Source: Erigeron canadensis (Eukaryota > Streptophyta > Magnoliopsida > Asterales > Asteraceae). Taken from it: 64,000 nucleotides of DNA. How positions within the stretch are numbered: the stretch's first letter is position 1; each line of letters begins with the position of its first letter. Positions 1-11,112 of the stretch are shown in pieces. The notes below the pieces were generated by a model. The model saw nothing but the letters and a program-made list of their open reading frames with translations. It was not told the DNA's origin and did no database searches. The stretch covers positions 3,534,649-3,598,648 of the forward strand of contig NC_057763.1 of the NCBI RefSeq assembly GCF_010389155.1. The letters run 5' to 3'. Both the position numbers and the translations under genes were made by a program.

Positions 1-217
1 TGCCAACTTGGGGTGTGGCTCATAATAAAGAATTATTATTCTTCCAACACTTCTCTTTATAAACACACTTAATGTTGATATCTTTAGCAATGTGGGACAA
101 GCCCACATTATTAAATAGTAATACAATACACTATCATGTTACAATAAAAGATATCTATTCACATTAGATAATTTTATGTTTAACATATTTATTTCAACAC
201 ATGAAACTAAATAAAAA
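1..217. repeat. Direct repeat copy 1 flanking Copia fragment
   Basis: This segment matches 743-972 over almost its whole length; both begin TGCCAACTTGGGGTGTG and share a long AT-rich body. The two copies bracket a Copia RNase H remnant. On the minus strand the second copy can be read as TGTTGGAAATTT to TTGGCA, typical LTR ends, so the pair is probably the LTRs of a heavily deleted Copia element. The first copy is truncated beside the coding fragment and may continue left of the window. Confidence 0.6.
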
Positions 218-657
218 CATCATGGATCTAGTAATAAGTGTTTGCTTGGATGATTTTCAAGTTATAGCTGCTCTTCCAAGAGTAAACACATATTCACTTG
301 TGGATTTGAAATCTTTTTTATAGGATATCCAATTATCATCACTGTATCCTTCTAATAGTTTCGGCCAAAATGCAACCCATAATTCCTTGTATATCTTATA
401 AACCTAGTCATAGCCTCCCAATGCTCCAAACTAGGATTACAATTATATCTACTTAGCCTACTAACAACATAGGCTAAGTCTGGTTTAGTACTTGTCATGA
501 GATACATTAGGTTGCCAATTACCCTTGAGTATTCCAATTGAGCAACACCTTCACCTCTATTCTTCGATAGATGTTGTGGGGTATCTATTGGAGATTGAGC
601 TACTTTTGAGTCCTCATGACTGAATTTCTTAAGGATTTTGTCCACAAGTTGCGTCAC
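218..657 (-). pseudogene. Copia retrotransposon RT end / RNase H fragment
   Basis: On the minus strand this encodes the end of the Copia reverse transcriptase and the start of RNase H. Recognisable blocks are the VIGNLMYLMTSTKPDLAYVV segment from 657 downward, then, after a frame change near 354, [20 protein letters not shown] and KSSKQT. A TGA replaces the usual Trp codon before KSSKQT. The open part spans 352-657. Gag, protease, integrase and most of RT are missing. The frameshift and nonsense codon show it is dead. Family assignment rests on the TKPDLAYVVSRLSRY and DNW...KSTS motifs of Ty1/copia RNase H. Confidence 0.85.
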
Positions 658-742
658 TAAAACGCCACATTACGCCTCATCGCCCACGAGGCCACGACCC
701 CCGTCCTCGTCCCGGTCCTAGGCGTGTCGGGTGCGAATCCTT

Positions 743-981
743 GCCAACTTGGGGTGTGACTCATTATAAGGAATAATTATTCCCCCAACACTTCTACTTA
801 TAAACACACTTAATATTTATACCTCTAGTAATGTGGGACAAACCCACATTATTAAATACGAGTAATAATACAAAACACTATCATGTTACAATAAAAGATA
901 TCTATTCACATTAGATTATTTTATGTTTAACATATTTATTTCTAACACATTAAACTAAATAAAACATAAAATTTCCAACAA
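743..981 (-). repeat. Direct repeat copy 2, probable Copia LTR
   Basis: This is the partner of 1-217. Read on the minus strand it starts TGTTGGAAATTT at 981 and ends AAGTTGGCA at 743, giving TG...CA ends and about 239 bp. The GC-rich stretch at 661-740 between it and the RNase H fragment has no recognisable primer-binding site, so the internal 5' region has been deleted or rearranged. Confidence 0.55.
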
Positions 982-1805
982 AAATTAATATTTTAGGATG
1001 AGGATTTTTACATTTTTGAAAACATATTACTTTATGAGTTTATGTTGTGTGTTTTAATATGTATTTTATGAATGTTCTAAAAAAACATGTATTTTATGAG
1101 TACATATTAGGAATTAGGATACCCCTAAACAAATACTCATATAGTACGTTAATTTGCAGTTTGATACCTTTAACCTTTATGTAAGTTATCTCCGTTGAAG
1201 TAGCCTTACATATTATGATCGATGTATATATACGACTTTCGATAAACATGAATACAATATCTAGAGGACCTTTACATAGAAGTGTAGAACCATTCATTGT
1301 TGACTAATCACATTCATGAAAAAAATTTGAATACGCAACATGCTTATTAAAATTAAAAAGATGATACGCATCATTTATGGGTATAGGAATATGGACATTA
1401 TATAATAGTAATTAACAATAATATTCTAACACATTTACACCCAGCGTATTAGCGTAATCGAGTTCTCATGGAGGAATTTGGGATAGCTATTATAATGTTT
1501 GGCAACGGACATCAAATTTTCTTATGCTATCCACAGTGAGGCGGATTGGCTAGGTGATCCACCAGATTTCGCCGGGCACACTGGCCCAACCAAGCGATAC
1601 ACTCGTTTAGCGATTCATACGGATCGCTTGAAACTTGTTTGACCAGCCCAAAATTCAAAATTCCACCCGTTAGAAACGGCTAGTTTTTTTTTTCTCTTTT
1701 AACTTTTACATATATATAAAACACACTATTTTTACCTTATTTTATCACTTTCATTCCAATTCTTACACCTAAAAAACTACTTTCACTTCACAAACAAAAA
1801 CCAAA
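982..1805. other. Intergenic, with possible Harbinger-type 5' flank
   Basis: No gene is visible. The first half is simple AT-rich sequence. From about 1500 the GC content rises, and the segment to 1805 ends in a TATA-like ACATATATATAAAACACAC block just upstream of the pseudogene start. It is probably the promoter-side remnant of the element that carried the ORF1-like pseudogene. No terminal inverted repeat was confirmed. Confidence 0.4.
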
Positions 1806-2280
1806 ATGAATCCCTACAGCAACTCAAATAATCAATAACGTCCCATAATTGATTTTAAGGATCCAAACATACTAAACAACCCGACTTTCATCCACCTAAT
1901 TCGACAAATGAATATTAATCAACAAACCGCCTTTCATCCGCCTAGTCAATTTATGCCACAACTAGGTTTTGGTAATTCGAACATGCCATAAGAGGGGTAT
2001 GGTTTTCGGTCTGTTCAAGAAACACCACAACAAAACTTTGATTTTCAACAAGTTGCTCCAACCCCACCACGTTGTCCCGATGTCGAGTTCGTTTATGAAA
2101 CTCAACCCAAAGTGAGTTAGAAGCCGAAGAGGGCGGTTCAAGACAACGAAAAAGGCGTCAACACAAAAAGAAGATGACTGATGAACCACGGACGAGAACA
2201 ATTATATAAATCCCCGGCAATAACTCCGGATAGCCATAAGGGATACGAGATTTCTACCTTGTATTACTATGTACAACACC
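1806..2280 (+). pseudogene. Harbinger-associated Myb/SANT ORF1-like pseudogene (N-terminal part)
   Basis: Starting at ATG 1806, one frame reads MNPYSNSNNQ, then a stop, and continues in the same frame through FHPPSQFMPQLGFGNSNMP, PQQNFDFQQVAPTPPRCPDV and EFVYETQPKV. This Pro/Gln/Asn-rich N-terminus followed by EFV-ETQP and a Lys/Arg tract resembles the abundant Asteraceae proteins auto-annotated as 'glutathione S-transferase T3-like' or 'NAM-associated', which carry a Myb/SANT-like domain and are probably ORF1 of PIF/Harbinger transposons. At least four in-frame stops interrupt it. The Myb/SANT domain expected next is absent or unrecognisable. The family link is from memory of the family, not a search. 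Confidence 0.6.
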
Positions 2281-2342
2281 ATTGATTTTGTTAAGCCTAA
2301 GTAAGTAAGTATTAGCCTAAGTTCATCAATTGAAACCCTACA

Positions 2343-3272
2343 AATTATATATATATACTAAAAACCTATGTAAATATACAAATACATTATGCGTGGAATG
2401 TACAAGCTTTTAAAGCACATATTAATTTTAACCAAATTTTGTTTTAACCTCTTAAATTTAAACCAGATTTCGTTTTCACCCCCTAAAATTTCTATTTTAT
2501 AACCTTTAACCCACATCAAAGTTTTCGTTTTCATTTTCGTGACACTAAACTTTTAGATTCTCATGTTTTTATCAAACTTTCATACAGTTACGGTTTTACT
2601 TTTAAACATTTGGTCTTTGATTATTTTCATTTGTCTTTTTATACATATAGCGTTTTCATTATACAATAACTTTTATTATCATTACGTCTTACGTTCATGT
2701 TACATTTAAAACATTAATATAGTTATTATTCATGTTTTTATACATCTTTATATTCTTTACATTATTTTTATTGTATTGCTACTTGTTTAGTTGTTTTTTA
2801 AATGAAAGTTTTCATCTTTTAATTTGTATCCCACATCAAAATTTTCATTTTCATTTTTATTGACACTAAACTTTTGGGTTTTCAGGTTTTCATCATTCAA
2901 TTTGTACACAGTTATGATTTTACTTGTAAAGATTTAGTTTTTGATTATTTTCTTCCGTTTTTATACATATATATAACGTCTTTAAGATATAATAATTTTC
3001 ATCATGCTTACGTCTTATATTCATGAAACATTTAAAACATTAATATAGTTAATATTTGTGTTCTTATACGACTTATTATTCCTTTACAATATTTTTAATG
3101 TTATTGCTAGATGTTTAATTGTAATTTTTAAAGTTTGGGTTCGAATATTTGACATAAATTTGCCAAAACTTTTTATATCCTCCGCTTCCTCAGGACCCTC
3201 ACTTTCTCACTCAACTCACTCAAACGCTCGCCAAGAACGTACCCCGCCGCAACGCGCGGGGTCAACAACTAG
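2343..3272 (+). mobile_element. Non-autonomous Helitron with 320-bp internal duplication
   Basis: The 3' end is textbook: hairpin ACCCCGCCGCAACGCGCGGGGT at about 3240-3261, a short spacer, then CTAG at 3269-3272 followed by T. The 5' end is less certain and placed near 2343 in a TATATATATACTAAAA stretch. Inside, about 320 bp is duplicated in tandem (2490-2809 and 2810-3130), both copies containing CCCACATCAAA and GACACTAAACTTTT. There is no Rep/helicase coding sequence, so the element would need an autonomous partner. Confidence 0.65.
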
Positions 3273-4029
3273 TCAACATCTATTTATAATTATATAAACC
3301 CTAATGTTCTATGTCATTTACGGGTTGGGCTCTCAATTTTGTAGGCTTATGACCTCGCAAATGTCTCTCTATGCCCTATTTTTCACATCAATTACGACTT
3401 CTCAATTGCTTAGATCGTAATCTATCCTTTATAGAATTATATAGATACAAACACAAAATATGCACAAAAAACGTACACACACAATCTTAAAAGAAAAATA
3501 AAATTCAACTAAGTATAGCCTAGAAGACACATGCGTCATTTAAAAATATACTGTCATGCGTTGTTTAAAGAAAACGGCAATCCTATTTTAGTATATTGGT
3601 AAAGATGACCTATTTATATGTTTAATTCTATTTATTCATTGTGATAATCGTATCTTTGTGTCATTGTTTCGTTGGATTAATCTTCATGTATTCATATTTT
3701 TGTGCTTTTTTTGTGTCATTTGATACTTGCTTTACTTACTGGATATCTTTTTTTAGAGTTTGGTACTTACCCTTTTATGATTTCTACAGCGATGGGTAAT
3801 TTTAAAATTATTAAAATGAAAAAAAGTGAAAAAAATAAGAAAAGACCAAAAGTGAAAAATAACTAACAAACATGGACAATCTTAATAGAAAAAAACTAAC
3901 GAAATTAGACACAAAGGACCAAAAGTGAATAAAGTGTTACCTTCAAGAGCTTTTATTGTGTTTTCACTTAAGAACAAAAAATACAAATCTTACGAAATTT
4001 AGGGAGGAGAAGTGTAATTTTTTCTCAAA
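3273..4029. other. Intergenic, AT-rich
   Basis: No coding potential or transposon termini were recognised. A single AAACCCTAA telo-box-like string lies at 3295-3303. The remainder is AT-rich with poly-A and poly-T runs. Confidence 0.5.
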
Positions 4030-4340
4030 TAAAAGAGAGAAAAATTATATTACGCAGTTAGTTACACAAATAGCCTTGGTGTGTTGGTGACCCAACGTTT
4101 TTCTCGATCTGGCTAAACACATAAACACCCCTTGATGCAAGACATCTTTACACGTGTCAAAATCTAAAAGCATGTAAAGAGAGTCTGTGGGTCATCTGCA
4201 TTGCGTAGAACCGGTCTTAAGGAGGTACGTTACCCGCTACAGCCGGTAATACTTGTGTCTTTTTAACCGATACATCCGGTAACAAAGGTCAAGGGGGTTT
4301 AAGACCCACATTTCAATTTTTGTTTTATATTGGTGGTTTT
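4030..4340 (+). promoter_or_regulatory. Probable promoter region of the TRP gene
   Basis: This is the non-repetitive, less AT-rich stretch directly upstream of the inferred leader exon. It contains a perfect G-box, CACGTG, inside TTACACGTGTC near 4152, and repeated CCGGTAA/CCGGTAAC strings between 4230 and 4290. The transcription start is not determinable from sequence; the position is inferred from the leader exon downstream. Confidence 0.4.
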
Positions 4341-4656
4341 CAAAGGGTTTTTCCATCCTCATCCATCTCAACTCTCATTCAATCATCTTTTCATCAAATA
4401 TTTTTGTATATAAAAACATATATATTTACATAATAATATTCTATTCATATTATAATTATATCATATTTATAAAAGATAAATGATAAATTCTTTTTTTCTT
4501 TTGGGATGAGAATTATGTGATGTGGGTTTTGAATTATAGATATAAAGATACAATCTTGGATTAGAAATGAAGCAAATTTCGGGTCAAGAATTCGGATCTT
4601 GAAGAATTACAAATTCTTTCTTGGGTTTATTATTATTATTAGCAATTACAAACAAG
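4341..4656 (+). other. Inferred 5' leader exon of the TRP gene
   Basis: A strong plant splice donor, AACAAG|GTAAGTTC, ends this segment at 4656. It is followed by long T-rich, intron-like sequence to an acceptor TGTCAG at 5739. This would give a leader intron of about 1,083 bp (4657-5739). The left limit is a guess. A second acceptor-like TTTTCAG near 5153 means another small leader exon is possible. Confidence 0.45.
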
Positions 4657-5762
4657 GTAAGTTCAAGATTTTCATTTTTGTCTAGAATATATAAATTTGT
4701 TGGAAATTCTACAAATTTGTTGAATTTCGATCAAATTTGATTTGGGTTTGTGTTTATTTGTTATAAAGTTCATTAATTTATGATATTTTAGTATAAATTT
4801 ATTGAATTTCCCTCCAAATTCATGACAACCAAACAAGCATTATCATGTAGTAAATTCTAAATATATATTTTTATATTTTTGGATTAACTTTTTTTTTTTT
4901 TTTTGTTTAGAATTTTGGTTTTGATGTGTTTGATCTGATCTTTGTTTGTTTGAATTCTGTTAGATCATTGAAAAGAAAAAAAGAAAGTCTTTTTTGGTGG
5001 GTAGGTTTGTTTGGTGATCATATTGGGGTTTGTTTATAAATTGATCTACTTTTGGGTTTTAGATTATATATATCTATTAATCTATATGTACATATGTACA
5101 TATCTATATGTATATGTATAGATATAATAGATACAGATCCTTTTTGTTTTCAGGGGTTTTATTTGGGAAGAGGGGTTTGAAACTTTAAAAAAAAATTTCT
5201 TCAAAATTCAAACCTTTTTCATTTTCAACTTTATGTATGCATATATATTTTTTTTTTAAAAAAGGGTTTTTCATTTATAAAAAAGTGCCATAAAATCTTG
5301 CAAGTGTGAGTGTGTGACCTACTTTTAAGAATCAGTTTGTGTCAGATTCAATTCATACTTTCTTTTTCAGTTTATTCATCATTAATTGGTTTCTACTATT
5401 TATTTTATTGTAAACGTTTATCAATCTAGCATTATGATCCCCATATGTTGTCTGGTTTTGTTTATTGATCAGAATTTGAGACATTTTTATTTAGACATTA
5501 GAAATGATTTATGGGTGTGGTAAAACCATTTTTGTGTATCGATAAAATTTTGTAAATGAAGTATATGAGATCTACTGCTCTTGATCTTCAGTTGGTTTTC
5601 AGTATGCAATGTAGTAATTCTGGTTTTCAGTTATGTGAGTTCCATTTGTCGTGTTCTGTATTATATATTCGTTCGTTGTAATTTTGATCACTAAATATTG
5701 ACTTTTACGTACGTAATCTTTGACTATACCGAATGTCAGACTTTTAAGAAGATCAAGACAAG

Positions 5763-5771
5763 ATGGTGTGA
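5763..5771 (+). promoter_or_regulatory. Two-codon upstream ORF (ATG GTG TGA)
   Basis: Between the inferred leader acceptor at 5739 and the main ATG at 5803 lies one upstream ATG. It opens a minimal ORF, Met-Val-stop, ending 31 bases before the main start. Such minimal uORFs can lower or gate downstream translation; that role is inference here. It supports 5803 as a reinitiation start, because no other ATG lies between the uORF stop and 5803. Confidence 0.5.
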
Positions 5772-5802
5772 AGCGTTGGTTTAAGTTTCTTGATATCGAG
5801 AT

Positions 5803-8006
5803 ATGGTATTGCAAAAGCGGTTAGAATATGGATTTTATGGTTATCAGGTGCCTCCAGTACCTCGAGCTCCCAGATCAGCCAGGGTAGGAAATATCTCTTA
5901 TTTTCCGAAGTTTTCCCTTTTTGAAATTTAATGTATGTGTAATTTATTTTCTCGTATTAAATCTATTTCAGAAGAGGGTTTCTTCTGTGAAGAAAAATGA
6001 GGTGCAAAATCGAATGTGTGCATTTGACCTGCTAGCTACCGTTGCTGGCAAGCTATTATTGGAGGGTAATGATTCTGCTAATAAGATAATTCTGGAAGAA
6101 ACCAAAGTCGTTACTGAGTCTGCAGTCAAGATTGAAGATGACTCATTAAAAGCACATGTATATGATCAAGATAGTTGTAATAAGAGCTTTTTTGTGTCTG
6201 AGATCATAAAAGGTCCGATTACTGACACTTATTCTGGACCTGCTTCTGGTATAACGGTTTCTGATTGTAAAGTACAGGATATAAATAATAAACTAATAAC
6301 AAACGGGACACCCAACAATGGGAAACCGCCACTTGTGGATAAAGTAGATTGTAATTTGAATTTAGTTATTAGAGATGATGATGAAAACTCTTGTGGGTAC
6401 ACTCACAAGACCTTTAGGCCACCGCCTCGTATTGGTGACCGAAGAATTAGGAGGTTATCGGCATCCAAACACTGGAAAGCCATCCCAAATACCGGTGAGT
6501 ATCTATGACTAAAATATTACATAGTATATGCATCCTTAGTTTCTTGAATTGGAATGTTTTTATGTTGTGCCAGATGTGTATCGTAACAAGAAAAGTTTCT
6601 ATAATTATCAAAGATCATTAAGGGATTATCCATTCAAAAAGCGAAGAATGTACCGGTTAGATGATCACAATCTTTTCAATTCCAATGGTAATTCTGGTTC
6701 TGTTGAAGATGGTTCCATTTTGGATACAGCAAATCATGATTCACATGGTAATAAAAGCTGCTTAAAGGAGATATCTGTATTCACTATTCTAAATCATTAT
6801 TGAATGATGTTTTTGGGTTTAATCAGTGAAGCTGAAGATCAAGTCTTTCAGGGTACCCGAGTTTTTCATTGAAATACCGGAAACGGCAACTGTTAGTTCT
6901 TTAAAGGTACCCTTTCGGTCAGTTTGGTTATTTATATCTATTATTTATAGTTAACAGTTGACTGACATGGAGTAAATCTATAGAGGACGGTTATGGAGGC
7001 CGTGACTGCTATATTTAGTGGCGAGGTGCATGTGGGCGTAATGCTCCAGGGAAAGAGAATTAGAGATGATAACAAAACTCTGCTACAAACGGGTATATGC
7101 CATGATAACCAACTGGATGCCCTGGGTTTCACCTTGGAGCCTAATGAAGAACAACTTCCACCTTTTATATGCCCTCAAGATAGGTCCGTGGTATCACCAC
7201 CTGCTACACCTAAACCGTTAGCAAGGTATAAGAAAATTGGCTAGCAAGATAAATGTGAAGTTCAATACGTATGTATATAAAAAATGTGTTAAACTTTTGG
7301 TTTCAGGTATCCTCCACCTCAGACTATAGCAAATCAATTGGCAATCCAACAAAAGGTTCCAGATTCCTTGCCTGATTTTCCGATTACAACTTCTAGGAAC
7401 ATAATGGAAAGTGATCATGACATGTCAGTAGATTCAAGGGCATTAGTTACGGTTCCAGCCATGAACACTAATGCCCTGACGGTGCTCCCAATGAAGAAAT
7501 CAAAGCGAGTTGTGATGGGACAACGCAGGATTCGCCGCCCGTTTTCTGTCTCTGAAGTGGAAGCTCTAGTTGAAGCAGTGGAGAGACTTGGAACTGGAAG
7601 GTATGAAACTAACTTACGGAATCACCATTTTGAGGTTAAATGTTATTTTGATAGTTGGGGTTTTGTGAACATTCAGATGGCGTGATGTTAAGTTACGTGC
7701 TTTTGATGATGCAAAACACCGAACCTATGTGGATTTGAAGGTATATATACAATTATATATAAACCTTGTTTTTGTTCATAATTATAATCTTGCTGATGTG
7801 GCTCCTTGTGATTGGTTGTGGTGGGACAGGACAAGTGGAAAACACTTGTGCACACGGCACGAATATCACCACAACAAAGAAGAGGTGAGCCGGTCCCTCA
7901 GGAACTCCTAGACAGGGTCTTAACCGCCCATGGTTATTGGTCACATTACCAAGCCAAGAACCAGTTCAAGCATCAACTGCAAACAGAAATTTGTCGACTT
8001 TTCTAA
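5803..8006 (+). CDS. TRP: Telomere repeat-binding protein, TRP/TBP1-like (8 exons)
   Basis: The protein binds double-stranded TTTAGGG telomere repeats in the nucleus. Coding exons are 5803-5883, 5972-6494, 6574-6747, 6827-6906, 6984-7225, 7307-7600, 7677-7740 and 7830-8006. All introns are GT-AG and 76-89 bp; the frame closes exactly to give 544 residues. The start MVLQKRLEYGFYGYQVPP is the conserved family N-terminus. MCAFDLLATVAGKLL lies at 42-56 and RPPPRIGDRRIRRL at 176-189. A ubiquitin-like domain covers about 260-338, and the telobox Myb domain about 438-496 with VDLKDKWKTLVHT at 483-495, followed by the ISPQQRRGEPVPQELLDRVL extension. At 544 residues it is somewhat shorter than the usual 600-690, mostly in the linker regions. 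No frame damage is seen. The exact paralogue (TRP1, 2, 4, 5 or TBP1 type) is not resolved. Confidence 0.93.
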
Positions 8007-8420
8007 AACAAACAGCATATGTACAGAGTTCATAAAAGTAAGTACTTCCCATTGTAACTAGCAAAACACCACAATGTCATGGGGTCATTACTGAACATTT
8101 TAGATGCACATATGTAGCAGATTGCTCTTTTCTTGATTTAACAACCAAAAGGACATGGGATTTGAGCCGCAGAAACACTGGCTTGCGACAGAGTCTCAGC
8201 CTTTTCTTGATTTAGTAGGAAGTGTCCGTAGTTGGGTTCTAATTCTGTTTTTTGTTATTACCATGTATAAAGTGACAAAGGATGGACAAAGAACCTGGTG
8301 TAGAATGTTGTGTAGATTTACTTCTTTTTTAATGGCTCATGATGGTACCTTGCCAGCATAGAGACATGGGTGCGACACTTGTAAAAATGGGTTGTCGACG
8401 GAATAAAGATGATTTAAGAT
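8007..8420 (+). other. 3' UTR of the TRP gene with polyadenylation signal
   Basis: The stretch after the TAA at 8004-8006 stays compositionally like the exons for about 400 bases. AATAAA lies at 8402-8407, followed by a T-rich element near 8440, a plausible poly(A) site. No transcript evidence is available, so the 3' end is inferred. Confidence 0.5.
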
Positions 8421-9184
8421 TTCAGAATCTGTATTGTTTTTTTTTTTAGGGGGGTTAATGCATATTTTTTTCTGATTGTAGTCTACTAACATAGACGCAA
8501 GATTCACAGTCTTCTAATTCCACCTCACATGTTAAAATTTTTGACTCTAGATAGGTTGTTTGGGTTTATGTTTGTAGTGGATTCGGATGAGGATATGTGT
8601 TTTCGTGTTATAAACGTACAAGTTTTGTGTATGATGAAACAAGTTGGTTATATCGTAGACGTCTCAAATACTAATCCCGAACATCTTTTCTTTTACTTTA
8701 CGAGTCAGTTTATATTGTGCAACCGTTGTATGTTTTTGGACGTGGATAATGACCCATGCCTAACGATCTCCTGGACGGGCTTGTTTTGTTTGCATATTAC
8801 TTTTTTGAAATATACTGATGCAGCTACGACATGTTCGAATGACGACAAAATAAAGAAGTTTGGTAGATTGAAATGCTTATAAACCCGTGATAAGTAATGG
8901 TCTAGTTTATCATGTGTTTTATCACTTGTTTCTAAAAAAAACTAAAAAAAATGACTAAAAAGATGATATCGAGTACAATGGAGGGCTGTGCCACGGATTA
9001 ATCAGAAACCCAAATTGAGTATCGTGTGTTGATGGGTGACATCATTGACATGAATATGAATATCATGTAGACCGCACGTCATCTAATTACTAATATAATG
9101 AATTCTAATACCATCGCTAACAATTACTCCGTATAAAAGAGTTCTTTTAATTCATTTTTGAAAAAATTACGTCCCTTGAATGGA
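8421..9184. other. Intergenic
   Basis: No gene is supported. An open frame of 117 codons at 8529-8882 has no recognisable domain and lies just beyond the TRP poly(A) signal. I treat it as chance. Confidence 0.5.
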
Positions 9185-9292
9185 AGACAATTTTAAATTA
9201 TGACCTTTGGATTAATTGCAAGACAATTTTAAATTATGACCTTTGGATTAATTGCAAGACAATTTTAAATTATGACCTTTGGATTAATTGCA
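9185..9292. repeat. Perfect 36-bp minisatellite, 3 copies
   Basis: Units at 9185-9220, 9221-9256 and 9257-9292 are identical over all 36 bases and begin AGACAATTTTAAATTATGAC. Identity between units in otherwise diverged intergenic DNA suggests a recent expansion. It has no coding potential. Confidence 0.95.
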
Positions 9293-9466
9293 TGACCTCA
9301 TTATCGTAAATTAGATTTACTAAATTACTAAATGTAATTTACGTTCCTTACTAATATACAAATTACATTCCTTATGATGAAAAACAATAATTTCCTATCT
9401 CCTAACACTAGCTATAGCTATTCAAACTACAACGATTTAACATGAGATGACATGATTTAAATTATA

Positions 9467-9880
9467 CGAGACAAAATACCCGCACGTTGCGGTGGTAAGA
9501 TGATGGGGATGATAGGTCATAGAGTGTTATAGATCATAGGAGGTAATATGTTATAGAGTGCGATAACCAAATGCCTTAGCTGTACGAGTTCAACCCTCGG
9601 ATTTAAAAATTCCTTGAAAGTATATCAAATGACATTTCTAATGAAAGAACATGTAATTTTAAGAATACTCATATAACTTTTACAATTTATCGATGTACGG
9701 TTTTTGAGATAAAAGATTTTGAATGAATTAGAGGAATAAAATGATTTATGAAGGAGAGAGAAAAATGAGTGGTTGGGTTGTATATAGATGCATTGTACAT
9801 TATGCATTAATAGATGTACATTGTTGAAAAGTTGAAAAATTTTGGAGGGAACAAATTTTTTATAATATAATAGAGATAGA
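9467..9880 (-). mobile_element. Non-autonomous Helitron, minus strand
   Basis: On the minus strand the 3' end shows the GC hairpin CCGCAACGTGCGGGT, a 7-base spacer and CTCG (decayed CTAG) then T at 9467. The 5' end falls near 9880 with TCTATCTCTATTATATTATA, similar to the starts of the other Helitrons in the window. It has no coding capacity. Confidence 0.6.
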
Positions 9881-9928
9881 GATTACAAACGATTTCAACA
9901 TTTTTCATTATATGGGGGTTTTAAAAAA

Positions 9929-11112
9929 GGGATAAAGGCATGGGAGTGTAACCAACTATGACCAAAAGGTTATGTAATGTACCCATGTACTCGACTTGCT
10001 ATCATGTGTAACCAACTTTGTTTTTTTGGTTATGTAATGTAAGCAACTGGCTACAAAAGATTTCTATCAGGTTATATGTAATTTATCTGTATCATCATCA
10101 TCATCATCATCATTCTCACTAAAATCGCCGGAAAAATTAAAATCGCGATAACTTTGTTGTTTCTTCGAATTAAGACTTGAAACTAACACCAATCGACTCA
10201 AAAATTGATCCCGCACAAAACCTAGTCAAAAGATGTTGAAAATAAAGTTCGCCGGAAAAAATGGTGATTTGCCGGAAAATTAAAATCGCGATAACTTTGT
10301 TATTTCTTCGAATTAAGACTTGAAACTACCACCAATCAACTCAAAAATTGATCCCGCAAAAACCCAAGCCAAAAGATGTTGAAAAAAAAGTTCGCCGGAA
10401 AAAATGGCGATTCCCCGGTCTAATTAAAATCGCGATAACTTTGTTGTTTCTTCGATTTAAGACTTGAAACTACCACCAATCAACTCAAAAATTGATCCCG
10501 CACAAAACCTAGTCAAAAGATGTTGAAAATAAAGTTCGCCGGAAAAAATGGTGATTTGCCGGAAAAATTAAAATCGTGATAACTTTGTTGTTTCTTCGAA
10601 TTAAGACTTGAAACTACCACCAATCAACTCAAAAATTGATCCCGCAAAAACCCAAGCCAAAAGATGTTGAAAACAAAGTTCGCCGGAAAAAATGGCGATT
10701 CCCCGGAAATATTAAAATCGCAATAACTTTGTTGTTTCTTCGAATTAAGACTTGAAACTACCACCAATCGACTCAAAAATTGATCCCACACAAACCCAAG
10801 CCAAAAGATGTTGAAACTAAAGTTCGCCGGAAAAAATGGTGATTCGCCGGAAAAAATGGTGATCAATGATGACTTGTTTGTTGTTTCATGTTCATGTTGA
10901 TGATGACGGTTGGAATCTGGAAACAAAGGTGGAAATATTTTTAATAAAAAAGGAATAAAATTGAAAATGGTAACCTGCAACTTGTTTGTTAACCGGTTGC
11001 TTACATTGCATAACCCAAAAAACAAAGTTGGTTACACTAGATAGCAAGTCGAGTAGATGGGTACATTACATAACCTTTTGGTCATAGTTGATCACTCCCA
11101 TGCCTTTATCCC
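9929..11112. mobile_element. Long-TIR DNA transposon (MULE-like) with internal 144-bp array
   Basis: Terminal inverted repeats of about 120 bp begin GGGATAAAGGCATGGGAGTG at 9929 and end with its complement CTCCCATGCCTTTATCCC at 11112. They stay similar inward through the GGTTATGTAATGTA and ACTCGACTTGCTAT blocks. The interior holds a CAT trinucleotide tract near 10091-10112 and five tandem units of about 144 bp. There is no transposase. Long TIRs suggest a non-autonomous Mutator-like element, but no clean 9-bp target duplication was found, so the superfamily is an inference. Confidence 0.75.
10139..10862. repeat. Tandem array, 5 units of about 144 bp with alternating subtypes
   Basis: Unit starts, marked by AAAATCGCGATAACTTTG or close variants, are at 10139, 10282, 10426, 10570 and 10714. 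Units 1 and 3 carry CACAAAACCTAGTC with GGTGATTTGCC; units 2 and 4 carry CAAAAACCCAAGCC with GGCGATTCCCC. Unit 5 keeps the CCCAAGCC type but has a hybrid end. This implies amplification of a 288-bp dimer. The minus-strand open frame at 10624-11025 is a by-product of the array. Confidence 0.88.

Noticed and set aside
3295..3303. Telo-box AAACCCTAA upstream of a telomere-binding protein gene
   Set aside because: A single short match about 1 kb from the inferred leader; similar strings occur by chance elsewhere in the window.
6748..6793. Longer TRP exon 3 reading through to TCTGTATTC, or an AT-AC intron starting ATATCTG
   Set aside because: The GT donor at 6748 gives the phase needed for the conserved VKLKIKSFRVPEFF exon; the longer form would shift or stop the frame.
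6941..7132. Minus-strand open frame across the TRP gene
   Set aside because: Shadow of exon 5 of the spliced gene on the other strand.
8529..8882. 117-codon open frame downstream of the TRP gene
   Set aside because: No recognisable domain, unusual residue mix rich in Cys/Phe, and it starts after the gene's poly(A) signal. Probably chance.
10624..11025. 133-codon minus-strand open frame
   Set aside because: It is the translation of the 144-bp tandem units, repeated within the peptide itself; an array by-product.
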